The notes under the pieces were generated by a model. It saw only the letters and a program-made list of their open reading frames with translations. It searched no databases and was not told where the DNA came from. The translations under genes and the position numbers were made by a program. This document shows positions 27,851 to 36,439 of a stretch of 64,000 bases of DNA, piece after piece (the stretch's first letter is position 1; each line of letters opens with the position of its first letter). The stretch covers positions 1 to 64,000 of the forward strand of contig NZ_CAMKRR010000007.1 of the NCBI RefSeq assembly GCF_946415235.1, given 5' to 3'. The stretch comes from an uncultured Ruminococcus sp. (GTDB lineage Bacteria; Bacillota; Clostridia; Oscillospirales; Ruminococcaceae).

Positions 27851-27892
27851 ATATTATACTTTTGTATAATATTAACGTTAACAATCCTTTGC
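27851..27892 (-). promoter_or_regulatory. Proximal promoter with LacI/CcpA-like operator for the sugar ABC operon
   Basis: On the minus strand TTAACG and TATAAT are 17 bp apart (27876-27881 and 27853-27858), ending about 27 bp before the start codon. The palindrome TTAACGTTAA (27872-27881) overlaps the -35 and fits a cre/LacI-type site with one mismatch (27870-27883). A second inverted repeat ATATTATAC/GTATAATAT (27851-27872) covers the -10. This suggests repression by a LacI-family protein or CcpA. Confidence 0.5.
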
Positions 27893-28200
27893 GGTATCAT
27901 CGCGGTAACTATCAGTCCGATGATTGTCCTCACCGCCGACGATCGCAGCCGTTATGCATACCCCCTGCTTCTGTTCTCCGAAGCTTTACCCGAGACGATT
28001 GTCTCATTTTTATTTTATATGCAGAGCAGTCTCTTGCGGAGTTGTCTGTCTCACGGCTCATACACAGGCTGTTGTCCCCCACCCGTACTCAAAAGAGTCT
28101 GAGAAAGCTTCTCCTGTGTCACAGCCTCCTGCTCATTCTGTTTTGACACATTTGTCATTTCAGTATGTCAGAGTATGACTGTGCAACAATTGCTCTTGCA
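27893..28200 (-). promoter_or_regulatory. Possible structured 5' leader of the sugar ABC operon
   Basis: This stretch has no convincing gene. On the minus strand it shows nested complementary segments: GAGCAG/CTGCTC at 28024-28029 with 28129-28134 encloses ACACAGG/CCTGTGT (28062-28068 with 28113-28119). An alternative pairing AGGCTGT/ACAGCCT (28066-28072 with 28121-28127) uses some of the same bases. Nearer the gene, GCGGT/ACCGC encloses ATCATCG/CGATGAT (27891-27936). It would be transcribed from the upstream promoter. It matches no riboswitch class I can name. Confidence 0.35.
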
Positions 28201-28206
28201 GTTACA

Positions 28207-28235
28207 AATATACCGTATTTTGCGGTCAAAGTCAA
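28207..28235 (-). promoter_or_regulatory. Distal promoter of the sugar ABC operon
   Basis: TTGACT and TATATT with 17-bp spacing on the minus strand. It would give a leader of roughly 370 nt before the binding-protein gene. Confidence 0.6.
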
Positions 28236-28450
28236 TCCTTTGTATCGTTCCTTAATCTTTTTTGAGCACATTGTATACTTTCAACACTGCTTTTTGACAG
28301 TTCTTACATAAATACGAGCAGTATAATTTAAAAGTTACAAATCGGTAAAAGCATTTTAGACACTAATTACACAAATTACTGCTCATTCTTTTAGAGCAAT
28401 TGCCTAACGGATACAAAAGAACGTCCCTGATACAGTAAATTTTTGACAAT

Positions 28451-28470
28451 AAAAACGAACATACGTTTTT
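28451..28470 (-). terminator. Weak terminator after the dockerin peptidase gene
   Basis: AAAAACG/CGTTTTT forms a 7-bp stem with its own T-tract on the minus strand just after the stop codon. A neighbouring GGTTAT/ATAACC hairpin overlaps the stop codon. Confidence 0.5.
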
Positions 28471-28472
28471 GG

Positions 28473-31400
28473 TTATGTGATAACCGATCTTTTTGAGTAG
28501 ATGACAAGTATGGCCGCCGCATCAACAGCATCTATGCGTCCGTTCTCGTCAACGTCGGCGTATTTCTGCATTTCCTTTGGAATATAGCCGTCTTTCCCCG
28601 TTGAAACAGCCGCATAGTGCTTCAGTACCTTTGCTGCGTCAACTGCATCGACATATCCGTCAGAATTCACATCCCCGATATCAGGCTCTACAGGCGGTAT
28701 ATACAGCGACTGAGAAGCAAATGCGGAATCCGATGCAATATAACGGATATAACAGCCCTTTGACCTGTCTATGTTCCTGCTGAGCTTGTATTCCATACCA
28801 ATAAGCTTGCCGATCTGCTCCTCCGTGATACCGTTCCTTTTAGTTAAAAGCCCGCTGAATTCTTCTATACTGTAGCCATAGTCCTCGGCAAGAGCTTCAA
28901 TAGCCATCTGCGGAACATATCCCTCATAGGTTATCTCACATTCATATAAGCCGTCATATGTATATTTCCCTTTGCTTTCCATACGTATATCCGACATATC
29001 GGGCTTTAACGCGGGAGCCTCGGGTATCTCAAATCTGACGGGCTCGCTTTCAAACCTGCCGTCGCCGCCTCTGACTATAAGGGTAAAGGTCTCTCCGGGG
29101 ATAACATTGATATAGCACAGTCCGAAGGTGTTCGGGTCTACAGTATCTCCCGATATCAGTCTTCCCTTTGCCTTTACCAGCTCCATTATCTGTCCGTGCT
29201 CTATCATGAGCTCAGCTCTTTCGGCAGCCTCCGCGTCGATGGGACCGATAGCTTCGCTTTTGAAATTTATGGAAATATTGGAAATGTCATACCTTTCGGG
29301 TACCTGAACAGGGATCTCGACTCCGTTTTTTATGGCTGTGAGCTCCATGCCTGCGTAGTCAATGACTTTATCAGACACGGAAAGCTCCTTGCCGTCGGGG
29401 GCGATGATCTTATCGGCAATCGACGAGCTTATTGAGCCTTTTTCATCGTCGAAGCCAATGAGCGATCTGTTGACGTGCAGCGTTACCGTATTTTCAAGCA
29501 CATTCTCCCCCGAGAGCTTCATAATGATATCAGTTGTACCAAACTGTACAGGCACGCTCTCTATCCATTCTCCTGATCTGTATTTTTTTCCGTCATATTC
29601 GACATCATATACGGTACCGAGACAAAGAGAGATCTTTTCAGTGCTTGTAGGGATATAGATGCTGAACTCCTTTTCCGATTCCCTCTCCGCATACCGAAGG
29701 ATGCCGTTGTTTTTATAGGCTGTGGGAATATATCCCACCCAGTTGAATTCAGCGGTTTTCGGGTAGTAGGTCCGCTGTGTAAAGTTCTTCGCTCCCTCGC
29801 AGTCACAGATGGCGCTGACAGTGTTTTTTTCTTTTATTGCGATCGGCTCCTTGTAATCCTCGGCTTCGCCGCTGTCTTTATACCAGCGTATATTTTCGGA
29901 GCTGCCGCCGTATGAGAGAGCGATCTTTTCATCAAGGGAAACAGCTCCCTCATGGTGCGAAAAGCTCACCTTGCCCACAGGATCGGTATAAGCCTTTAAA
30001 GTAAGATTTCCCAGTCTTATCTTTACATCGCCCCTGGAAAAGGTGTCTCTGTAGCTCTTTTCGTTTTCGGCAGCTTTCTCGAGAAGCTCTGTATCTGTAT
30101 CCTCGAGTCCGTCATAAAACTGCTCGATAAAGGACTCAAGCAGAGCCTGTTTCTCGTCCTCATCCAAAGTCACGTCCTCATCCACGACGTCATTCCATTC
30201 CCTGCCGTCAACGCTGAAAAAGCTTTCATTTCTGCCTGTATATTCCTTTATCTTTGACTCTCTTGTATATGAACTGATATCGTAATATGTATCTTCGCTC
30301 TCCCTTATGTAGAGACTGCTCTCTACAGGCAGAACAAATGGTGAATCCTCACAGTAAAGCTTCACGACAACCGAAAATTTCTCGTTCTTTTCAAGTATAA
30401 CAGGTCTGTCAAGGTCAAGCGTGAAAAATCCTGTATAGTCACATCTTCCCTTTGTTACCTCCGAGGCTGTGCCCGATGACGGATCGCTTTCATCCTTAAG
30501 GTCAGTATATATAGTTATTTCGTAATCCGTACCTGCGTTGTATATGTATGTGCCCACAGCGCTTATCTGCTCGTCACGTTCAGCCTTGAATATATCCGCC
30601 ATATATGACGATCCCTGTTCATCGGCAGTATCATAAGCAGACAGAGTCTGTATCGGTATAAAACTGTCATACTGATATATTTTTTCGTGTTCATCAGCGT
30701 CGTCAAGCTCGAACACGGCAAAATCCTCAAGGGTCCTGTCATAGTAGGATATCCATATATAGCCGTTCTCGCCTTCAAGTGTTCCCCAGCTGTTCTTGCA
30801 CAGCCATGCGCCGTCGCCCTCGGGGGAATTGCAGAATTTATCCGCGGAGAAAGTATCGTCCCAGCCGACTATGGTTACTGCATGGTTGGCAAAACGCGGC
30901 TTTCTCTTTGAATTAGAGGTGCTGTATTCCTTGTTCCAGTTGCGCTTCTTGTCTGACATATAAGAAACATCAACAGCATTTCCTTTATATATGAACCCCT
31001 TTATCATACTGTTTATATCGTCGAAGTTCTCTCTGTCATCATCATAGTCAAAGCTGTAGGCATTTCTCATATGATAGTCAGCCTGTCGCTGCATATGATC
31101 AACTTCAGACATATTATCAAAAAACTTTGTGTCCGAATATGGCAGTCTGCTTTCGCTGACAGGTCCGATCCACTGAGACCAGATATTCGATACCATCCTT
31201 GAAGTTCCGCCCTCTGCCATGACTTCCTCCACATCAGTTGACTTGGAATACAGCTGGTCATACCCGTAATACGGATAATAAGCTGTATGGAGCTCTGAAA
31301 GGTCGATATATGGTACTTCCGACAATATGCTCGTCTCTGCGCTGGCTATTGCCGCATGAGCCCAGCAGCTTCCGAATGAGCCCTGGGACTTTACTGCTGT

Positions 31401-31709
31401 TGAACCGAAGACCTTTCTCATATCAAAGCTTTCGGGAAAAGAAGCACTTTCGGGAGTTCCCTTTACCGCTGACGGACAAACCGCTCCGTATGCAGCCATT
31501 GGTTCAAATTCCGTACCGTCTCCGCCCACGCATCTTAATACAGGCATTGAAAAAGAACACGACTGTGACTGTACCGCTGCTCCTTTGAGCCCTTCTTTAT
31601 AAAAATCAAGTCCTTTTACAGCTTCCGCAAATGCTGGAAGCGGTACCGAAGCCGCCGCAATGACAAATGACACAGCCGCAGCTGTAAATTTTAATGCCCT
31701 GTTTACCAT
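28473..31709 (-). CDS. Secreted C1A (papain-like) cysteine peptidase with C-terminal dockerin
   Basis: A 1078-residue exported protein. A signal peptide ending PLPAFA is followed by a papain domain with QGSFGSCWAH (catalytic Cys), NHAVTIVGWDD (His) and KNSWG (Asn). Several beta-rich, Ig-like regions follow (about residues 330-1000). A type I dockerin covers the last ~70 residues, with two Ca-binding repeats (DVNSDGYVDAVDAAKVLKHY and DVDENGRIDAVDAAAILVIY). The dockerin should attach it to a cellulosome scaffoldin. ATG 31709 follows GGGAGA and lies downstream of the promoter, which excludes the upstream in-frame ATG. It may process cellulosome parts, degrade plant protein, or act in defence. 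Confidence 0.9.
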   Translation of the reverse strand: MVNRALKFTAAAVSFVIAAASVPLPAFAEAVKGLDFYKEGLKGAAVQSQSCSFSMPVLRCVGGDGTEFEPMAAYGAVCPSAVKGTPESASFPESFDMRKVFGSTAVKSQGSFGSCWAHAAIASAETSILSEVPYIDLSELHTAYYPYYGYDQLYSKSTDVEEVMAEGGTSRMVSNIWSQWIGPVSESRLPYSDTKFFDNMSEVDHMQRQADYHMRNAYSFDYDDDRENFDDINSMIKGFIYKGNAVDVSYMSDKKRNWNKEYSTSNSKRKPRFANHAVTIVGWDDTFSADKFCNSPEGDGAWLCKNSWGTLEGENGYIWISYYDRTLEDFAVFELDDADEHEKIYQYDSFIPIQTLSAYDTADEQGSSYMADIFKAERDEQISAVGTYIYNAGTDYEITIYTDLKDESDPSSGTASEVTKGRCDYTGFFTLDLDRPVILEKNEKFSVVVKLYCEDSPFVLPVESSLYIRESEDTYYDISSYTRESKIKEYTGRNESFFSVDGREWNDVVDEDVTLDEDEKQALLESFIEQFYDGLEDTDTELLEKAAENEKSYRDTFSRGDVKIRLGNLTLKAYTDPVGKVSFSHHEGAVSLDEKIALSYGGSSENIRWYKDSGEAEDYKEPIAIKEKNTVSAICDCEGAKNFTQRTYYPKTAEFNWVGYIPTAYKNNGILRYAERESEKEFSIYIPTSTEKISLCLGTVYDVEYDGKKYRSGEWIESVPVQFGTTDIIMKLSGENVLENTVTLHVNRSLIGFDDEKGSISSSIADKIIAPDGKELSVSDKVIDYAGMELTAIKNGVEIPVQVPERYDISNISINFKSEAIGPIDAEAAERAELMIEHGQIMELVKAKGRLISGDTVDPNTFGLCYINVIPGETFTLIVRGGDGRFESEPVRFEIPEAPALKPDMSDIRMESKGKYTYDGLYECEITYEGYVPQMAIEALAEDYGYSIEEFSGLLTKRNGITEEQIGKLIGMEYKLSRNIDRSKGCYIRYIASDSAFASQSLYIPPVEPDIGDVNSDGYVDAVDAAKVLKHYAAVSTGKDGYIPKEMQKYADVDENGRIDAVDAAAILVIYSKRSVIT

Positions 31710-31759
31710 ATTATCTCTCCCTTCGCTGCCATCTCTTCCGTTGAAGCAAATATACAATC

Positions 31760-31788
31760 ATTATACCACATAAGGCTGTTTTTGTAAA
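31760..31788 (-). promoter_or_regulatory. Promoter of the dockerin peptidase gene
   Basis: TTTACA and TATAAT with 17-bp spacing on the minus strand, about 50 bp upstream of the start codon. Confidence 0.7.
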
Positions 31789-31790
31789 GC

Positions 31791-31823
31791 AAAAGTACCC
31801 TTGACCGGATAGCCAAGGGTACT
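31791..31823 (-). terminator. Terminator after the isomerase/acyl-CoA synthetase gene
   Basis: A 10-bp stem AGTACCCTTG/CAAGGGTACT with a 10-nt loop and TTTT on the minus strand, 29 bp after the stop codon. Confidence 0.75.
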
Positions 31824-31851
31824 ATGTGTTATCAGTATATTACTTCTGAGC

Positions 31852-34389
31852 TTACGCTGTGACTATGCTGTCAGCCTTGTGGAGCTTGAGCTTCTCAACA
31901 GCCTGTTCTCTCATCTTGTATTTGAGTATCTTTCCTGCCGCATTCATTGGGAAGCTGTCAACAAAGTCAATATATCTCGGACACTTGTGCTTAGCCATAC
32001 GTGCAAGGCAGAATTCCCTTATCTCCTTTTCGGTAGCGGTAACGCCGTCCTGAAGAATGATGCAGGCCATTATCTCCTCGCCGTAATCCTCATCGGGAAC
32101 GCCTATTACCTGTACATCCTTTACCTTGGGATATGTATAAAGGAAGTCCTCTATCTCCTTGGGGTAGATATTCTCACCGCCGCGGATTATCATATCCTTG
32201 ATACGGCCTGTTATCTTGAAGTATCCGTCCTCGGAGCGGCGTCTTGCGAGGTCGCCCGTATGGAGCCAGCCCTCGCTGTCGATAGCAGCTGCCGTAGCCT
32301 CGGGCATTTTATAATAGCCCTTCATGATGTTGTAGCCTCTTGCTACAAACTCGCCGTCAACATCATCGGGAAGCTCTTCATTTGTCTCGGGATCAACTAT
32401 CTTGCACTCTACGCCGAAGATAGGTCCGCCGACAGTATTGACTCTCTGCTCGATAGAGTCTGTGGTCTTGCTCATGGTAGTTGCAGGTGAAGCCTCTGTC
32501 TGTCCGTAGGTTATGCATATCTCGCTCATGTGCATCTTCTCGATAACTTCCTCCATAGTCTTTATGGGACACGGAGAGCCTGCCATGATACCTGTTCTCA
32601 TATGCGAGAAATCCGTATTTTCAAAATCCTTATGGCCCAGCATTGCAATAAACATTGTAGGTACGCCGTGGAAGCAGGTTATCTTCTCCTGATTGATACA
32701 AGCAAGTCCCTTTCTCGGAGAGAAGCGTGTTATAGGTGACATAGTCGTGCCATGCGTCATGGAAGCGGTCATTGCCAGCACCATTCCGAAACAGTGGAAC
32801 ATAGGCACCTGTATCATCATGCGGTCTGCGGTCGAAAGATCCATGCAGTCGCCGATAGCCTTACCGTTGTTGACTACATTGTAATGTGTGAGCATTACGC
32901 CCTTGGGGAAGCCTGTAGTTCCCGAGGTGTACTGCATATTTGCCACATCATGGATATCAATTGTCTTTCTTACGCGCTCCACCTCACTGTAGGGAACGTT
33001 CTTTGAAAGCTCAACAGCTTCTTCCCATGTATAGCAGCCGCTGTTCTTTGAATCGACTGTGATAACATTCTTGAGATAAGGAAGTCTTGCGGAAACGAGC
33101 TTGCCCGGTTCGCAGGTATCAAGCTCGGGACAGAGCTCCTTGATGATATCCACATATTTTATATCCTTGATGCCGTCTATCATTACAAGGGTCATAGTAT
33201 CGGACTGTCTCAGCAGATACTCAGCCTCGTGGATACGGTATTCGGTGTTCATGGTAACCAGTACAGCGCCTATCTTTGTGGTCGCCCAGAAAGTAATGTA
33301 CCACTGGGGAACATTTGTAGCCCATATAGCAACATGATCGCCCTTCTTCACGCCCATTGCCAGCAGTGAACGCGCAAAGCTGTCAACATCATCGCGGAAT
33401 TCGGGGTAAGTTCTTGTATAATCAAGCTCTGTATAGCGGAAAGCATACTGATTGGGGAACTGCTCGCATATACGGTCGAGGATATCGGGAAATGTATAAT
33501 TGAGGATACGCTCCTTGGGCCACGGATACTGTCCGTCGCCTCTCATATTTGTCTGAAGAGGATGCTTGTGAGACTTCTTGTAAGGAGCCATATACTCTGC
33601 AAACTGCGGTATAACTATACCTGCGTCGCTGAGATCTCTTGCCCAGCGCTTTACCCATTCAAGAGAGATATAGCCGTTGTAGTTTATAGTGTCGAGGGCT
33701 TCTATCATAGCCTTTACAGGGATATCTCCCGTGCCCATGATGCGGTATTCTACCGTACCGTCCTCACGCATGACGCTGTCCTTTACCTGTATGTACTTTA
33801 TATACTCACCGAGGTTGGCAACAGTAGTCTCGGGAGCTTCACCGTGATAGCGGTAAGGATGATGCATATCCCAGAGAGCAGCCACCTTGCGGCTCTTTAC
33901 ATTGTCAAGGAGCTTTGCAAGACGAGCGGTATCCGAGTATACGCCGTTTGTCTCAACAAGGAGAGTAACATTGTATTCCTCTGCGATGGGAACGAGCTTT
34001 TTAAGAGCTTCCGCTATATACTCATCGTCAACTTCATCCTGAGGATCGGGATTGAGATCGGCAAGTATCCTTATGTAAGAAACGCCCAGCTTGCTTGCAA
34101 GCTTTGCGTACTCTGTTATCTCTTTTTCTGCTTCCTGATACTTGTCCTTGAATTTAAGGCAGGCACCCGAAGACAGACATGGTATTTCAAGGCCCAGAGA
34201 CTGAAGCTTAGCAATAGTGGCAGGTAGCTGAGCCTCGGTAAAAGGCTGAGCCTTGACAGAGAATATCTCGTTGCCGAGTCCTCTGATCTCGATTCCGTCG
34301 AATTTGAAATCCTTTGCCATTGAATAAATGTCTGTCCACGACCACTCGGGACAAGCAAGTGTTGAAAATCCGATTTTCAAAATAATCAT
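31852..34389 (-). CDS. Fusion of sugar-phosphate isomerase/epimerase-like TIM barrel and AMP-forming acyl-CoA synthetase
   Basis: An 845-residue cytoplasmic protein. Residues 1-270 form an AP-endonuclease-2/xylose-isomerase-like barrel (KIGFSTLACPEW) with probable metal ligands Glu146 (VETNG), Asp174/His177 (WDMHHP) and Glu244. Residues 300-845 form an ANL acyl-CoA synthetase: YTSGTTGFPKG (487-497), YGQTE, GWLHTGD, and the C-terminal Lys motif AAGKILKYK. No ribosome-binding site lies at the junction, so it is one polypeptide. ATG 34389 overlaps the upstream stop as ATGA; a TTG three codons on, 8 nt after AAGGA, is an alternative start. It is the last gene of an operon with a PHP phosphoesterase and a YdcF-like protein. 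The substrate is unknown. Confidence 0.88.
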   Translation of the reverse strand: MIILKIGFSTLACPEWSWTDIYSMAKDFKFDGIEIRGLGNEIFSVKAQPFTEAQLPATIAKLQSLGLEIPCLSSGACLKFKDKYQEAEKEITEYAKLASKLGVSYIRILADLNPDPQDEVDDEYIAEALKKLVPIAEEYNVTLLVETNGVYSDTARLAKLLDNVKSRKVAALWDMHHPYRYHGEAPETTVANLGEYIKYIQVKDSVMREDGTVEYRIMGTGDIPVKAMIEALDTINYNGYISLEWVKRWARDLSDAGIVIPQFAEYMAPYKKSHKHPLQTNMRGDGQYPWPKERILNYTFPDILDRICEQFPNQYAFRYTELDYTRTYPEFRDDVDSFARSLLAMGVKKGDHVAIWATNVPQWYITFWATTKIGAVLVTMNTEYRIHEAEYLLRQSDTMTLVMIDGIKDIKYVDIIKELCPELDTCEPGKLVSARLPYLKNVITVDSKNSGCYTWEEAVELSKNVPYSEVERVRKTIDIHDVANMQYTSGTTGFPKGVMLTHYNVVNNGKAIGDCMDLSTADRMMIQVPMFHCFGMVLAMTASMTHGTTMSPITRFSPRKGLACINQEKITCFHGVPTMFIAMLGHKDFENTDFSHMRTGIMAGSPCPIKTMEEVIEKMHMSEICITYGQTEASPATTMSKTTDSIEQRVNTVGGPIFGVECKIVDPETNEELPDDVDGEFVARGYNIMKGYYKMPEATAAAIDSEGWLHTGDLARRRSEDGYFKITGRIKDMIIRGGENIYPKEIEDFLYTYPKVKDVQVIGVPDEDYGEEIMACIILQDGVTATEKEIREFCLARMAKHKCPRYIDFVDSFPMNAAGKILKYKMREQAVEKLKLHKADSIVTA

Positions 34390-34604
34390 TCCTTTTCTTT
34401 TTTGGTATTGCTATGTTTCAAATCATCTGTCTCGACCTGAAGCTCTTCGGCGATATACGCCGACCTGTCAAAACCCGAAGATGTCATATATGCTTCCGCC
34501 TGCTTTTTTGTTTTGAAGCGGCGGGCAAACAGTTTATTATATACGGAAAAACGCGGAGAAACAACAAACATTTCCTTAGGGATATGTCTTATGATCCAAT
34601 CCAA
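34386..34604 (-). CDS. Small protein of unknown function
   Basis: A 72-residue, basic-to-charged soluble protein with no family I recognise. It contains a KTKKQAEAY helix and a charged tail. The start is probably TTG 34604, 6 nt after GGGGGAG; TTG 34610 is also possible. It is 15 bp after the YdcF-like gene and overlaps the fusion gene by 4 bp, so it is surely co-expressed with them. Confidence 0.6.
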   Translation of the reverse strand: MDWIIRHIPKEMFVVSPRFSVYNKLFARRFKTKKQAEAYMTSSGFDRSAYIAEELQVETDDLKHSNTKKEKE

Positions 34605-34619
34605 AGCCAACTCCCCCGA

Positions 34620-35378
34620 TCAGAAAAGCTTATAATACAATACTCCGAACCATTCCCTTACCCAGTATGTGGGGAGCAGATACCATCTTGTCTTTGCCGA
34701 TATATTATTCGACTCTATTCCTGTGCGTTCCGCCAGCATATCTGCTCTGAGCTGGTGAAATCCGTCCGTAACTATGGTGATCCGCTGCGGAAGTCCGTTC
34801 TCATCAATTATTTTCTTGGAAAAGCTAAGGTTTTCCTCCGTATTGACAGACTTGTCCTCCATAAATATCCTGTCGGGGGATATACCTTTCTCAACAAGCC
34901 AGTCCTTCATGCACTGAGCCTCGCTTATGGACTCGTCCTCTCCCTTGCCGCCCGAAACGACCGCCTTTACGCTTTCATGCTCCGAAAGATAATCGTATGC
35001 GGCTCTCAGTCTCTGTGCGAGCATAAGGCTCGGAGCTCCGTTCCTTACCTGACACCCGAGTACGACCACCGTTGTATTCTCGTCCTTTGGTCTGTCATTT
35101 GCGGCTTTTATCATAAATACGCTTATAACTGCGGCAGCAACAACAGCCGCAGCTGTAAACAGACCTGTTATGCAAAGCGCTGTCCTGCCGAGAGGCTTCT
35201 CCCAGCATCTTGCCACAAGCGAGCAAAATCTGTCCCAAAACAGAAGTATCAGCGCTGTAAGCATTGATACCGCCATTCCGGCGCAATTGCCCAAATTAAT
35301 GATATGTCTCGATACGGGAAGAAGAAAAACAAGGAACAAACAGAAAAATGCAGCGGCAGAGATACATCTTGCTGCCAT
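34620..35378 (-). CDS. YdcF/ElyC-like DUF218 membrane protein
   Basis: A 252-residue protein with three N-terminal membrane helices (about 5-25, 32-50, 68-92) and a DUF218 domain (VVVLGCQV...GGKGEDE...SVNTEENL...VTDGFHQLRA). Relatives such as ElyC and SanA act in envelope integrity and undecaprenyl-carrier metabolism. The start is adjacent to the PHP stop codon (TAA-ATG). Confidence 0.88.
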   Translation of the reverse strand: MAARCISAAAFFCLFLVFLLPVSRHIINLGNCAGMAVSMLTALILLFWDRFCSLVARCWEKPLGRTALCITGLFTAAAVVAAAVISVFMIKAANDRPKDENTTVVVLGCQVRNGAPSLMLAQRLRAAYDYLSEHESVKAVVSGGKGEDESISEAQCMKDWLVEKGISPDRIFMEDKSVNTEENLSFSKKIIDENGLPQRITIVTDGFHQLRADMLAERTGIESNNISAKTRWYLLPTYWVREWFGVLYYKLF

Positions 35379-36224
35379 TTATGCTTCCTTGCTCCTTGCA
35401 GCAGCAAGCTTAAGTATCCTGTCAAGGTTTTCCTTTGTAGTGGTCTCGCTGCCGAGATGTGTGGGGACCTTATTGTACAGTCCGTGGAAGTCGGAGCCGC
35501 CCGTTTCGATAAGATCGTATTTTTTCGCTATTGCCGAAAGCTTCTTGCGGCATTTTTCATCAGCGGAAAAATGTCCTATCTCGACGCCGTCGATCTTGCC
35601 GTTCTTTGCAAGCTCCTCAAGGAGCTCAAGATTGTCGTACTGTGCGGGATGAGCCATAACAGCGACACCTCTTGCAGTACGTATAAGGTCAACGACAAAA
35701 TTAACGTCGGGATACTCTCTTTCCACATAGCATGAACCGTCTTTGGGGTTGAACAGCTCGCGGTCAAGCTCTCCGTAAAATTCAAGGGCATAACCGTAGT
35801 CGATGAGCGCGCGCATGATATGCTGCTTGAAAATACTCTTTGAAGCAGTTGTACGCTTGAGGATACTTTCCTGAGTTATGGGGAATTTAGCCATGACCTT
35901 TTCGATCATTTCCTTTGAGCATTCCTTCCTTATCTCGCAGGATTTAAGGCAAAGCCCTTCAAGTCTGTTGGGCTTTGACGGTGCATAGCAAAGTATGTGC
36001 ACCTTGCTGTTTCTTTCCTTGTCCCACGCTGAGAGCTCAACGCCGTGAAGTATCTTTATACCTGCGCGGTCGCCAAGTACATCGGCTCTTGAAAAAGATG
36101 CCATGGTATCGTGATCGGTAATGGAAAGCCAATCAATGTTCATTCGCTTCGCCTGAGCAATGACATCCTCAATACCAAGCGAGCCGTCGGAAAGCGTGGT
36201 GTGACAGTGCAGATCGCAAATCAT
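35379..36224 (-). CDS. PHP-domain metal-dependent phosphoesterase
   Basis: A 281-residue cytoplasmic protein of the polymerase-and-histidinol-phosphatase family. Metal ligands are visible in DLHCHTTLSDG (residues 3-13), ITDHDTM, GVELSAW, MAHPAQY and GSDFHG. It resembles YciV/RNase AM, which removes phosphate from 3',5'-bisphosphonucleotides and trims RNA 5' ends; a nucleotide substrate is inferred. It heads the operon. Confidence 0.88.
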   Translation of the reverse strand: MICDLHCHTTLSDGSLGIEDVIAQAKRMNIDWLSITDHDTMASFSRADVLGDRAGIKILHGVELSAWDKERNSKVHILCYAPSKPNRLEGLCLKSCEIRKECSKEMIEKVMAKFPITQESILKRTTASKSIFKQHIMRALIDYGYALEFYGELDRELFNPKDGSCYVEREYPDVNFVVDLIRTARGVAVMAHPAQYDNLELLEELAKNGKIDGVEIGHFSADEKCRKKLSAIAKKYDLIETGGSDFHGLYNKVPTHLGSETTTKENLDRILKLAAARSKEA

Positions 36225-36342
36225 ACAGTACCTTCTTTCGCCGCTTTTTTCGCGGCAGGATATTAGTAAAATTGTATTGGTGAAACGCTTCTTTCAGAAC
36301 ATAATCGCAGTTTTTTCTGCAATTATAATAATAACGCTAATA

Positions 36343-36371
36343 ATTATACCACAAAATATTTATTATTTCAA
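36343..36371 (-). promoter_or_regulatory. Promoter of the PHP-YdcF-fusion operon
   Basis: TTGAAA and TATAAT with 17-bp spacing on the minus strand. The ~110-nt leader contains hairpins GCAG/CTGC and CCGCG/CGCGG with A- or T-rich loops. Confidence 0.65.
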
Positions 36372-36439
36372 GCTTTTTCACTAATTTTTACATTTTTATC
36401 ATATTTTATATAAAGAAGTATACCGAAACGGCAGCTATT

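Noticed and set aside
27817-28178. Overlapping short plus-strand frames in the 645-bp gap upstream of the sugar ABC operon
   Set aside because: They overlap one another in several frames, lack ribosome-binding sites and have no recognisable protein character; the region reads better as an RNA leader on the minus strand.
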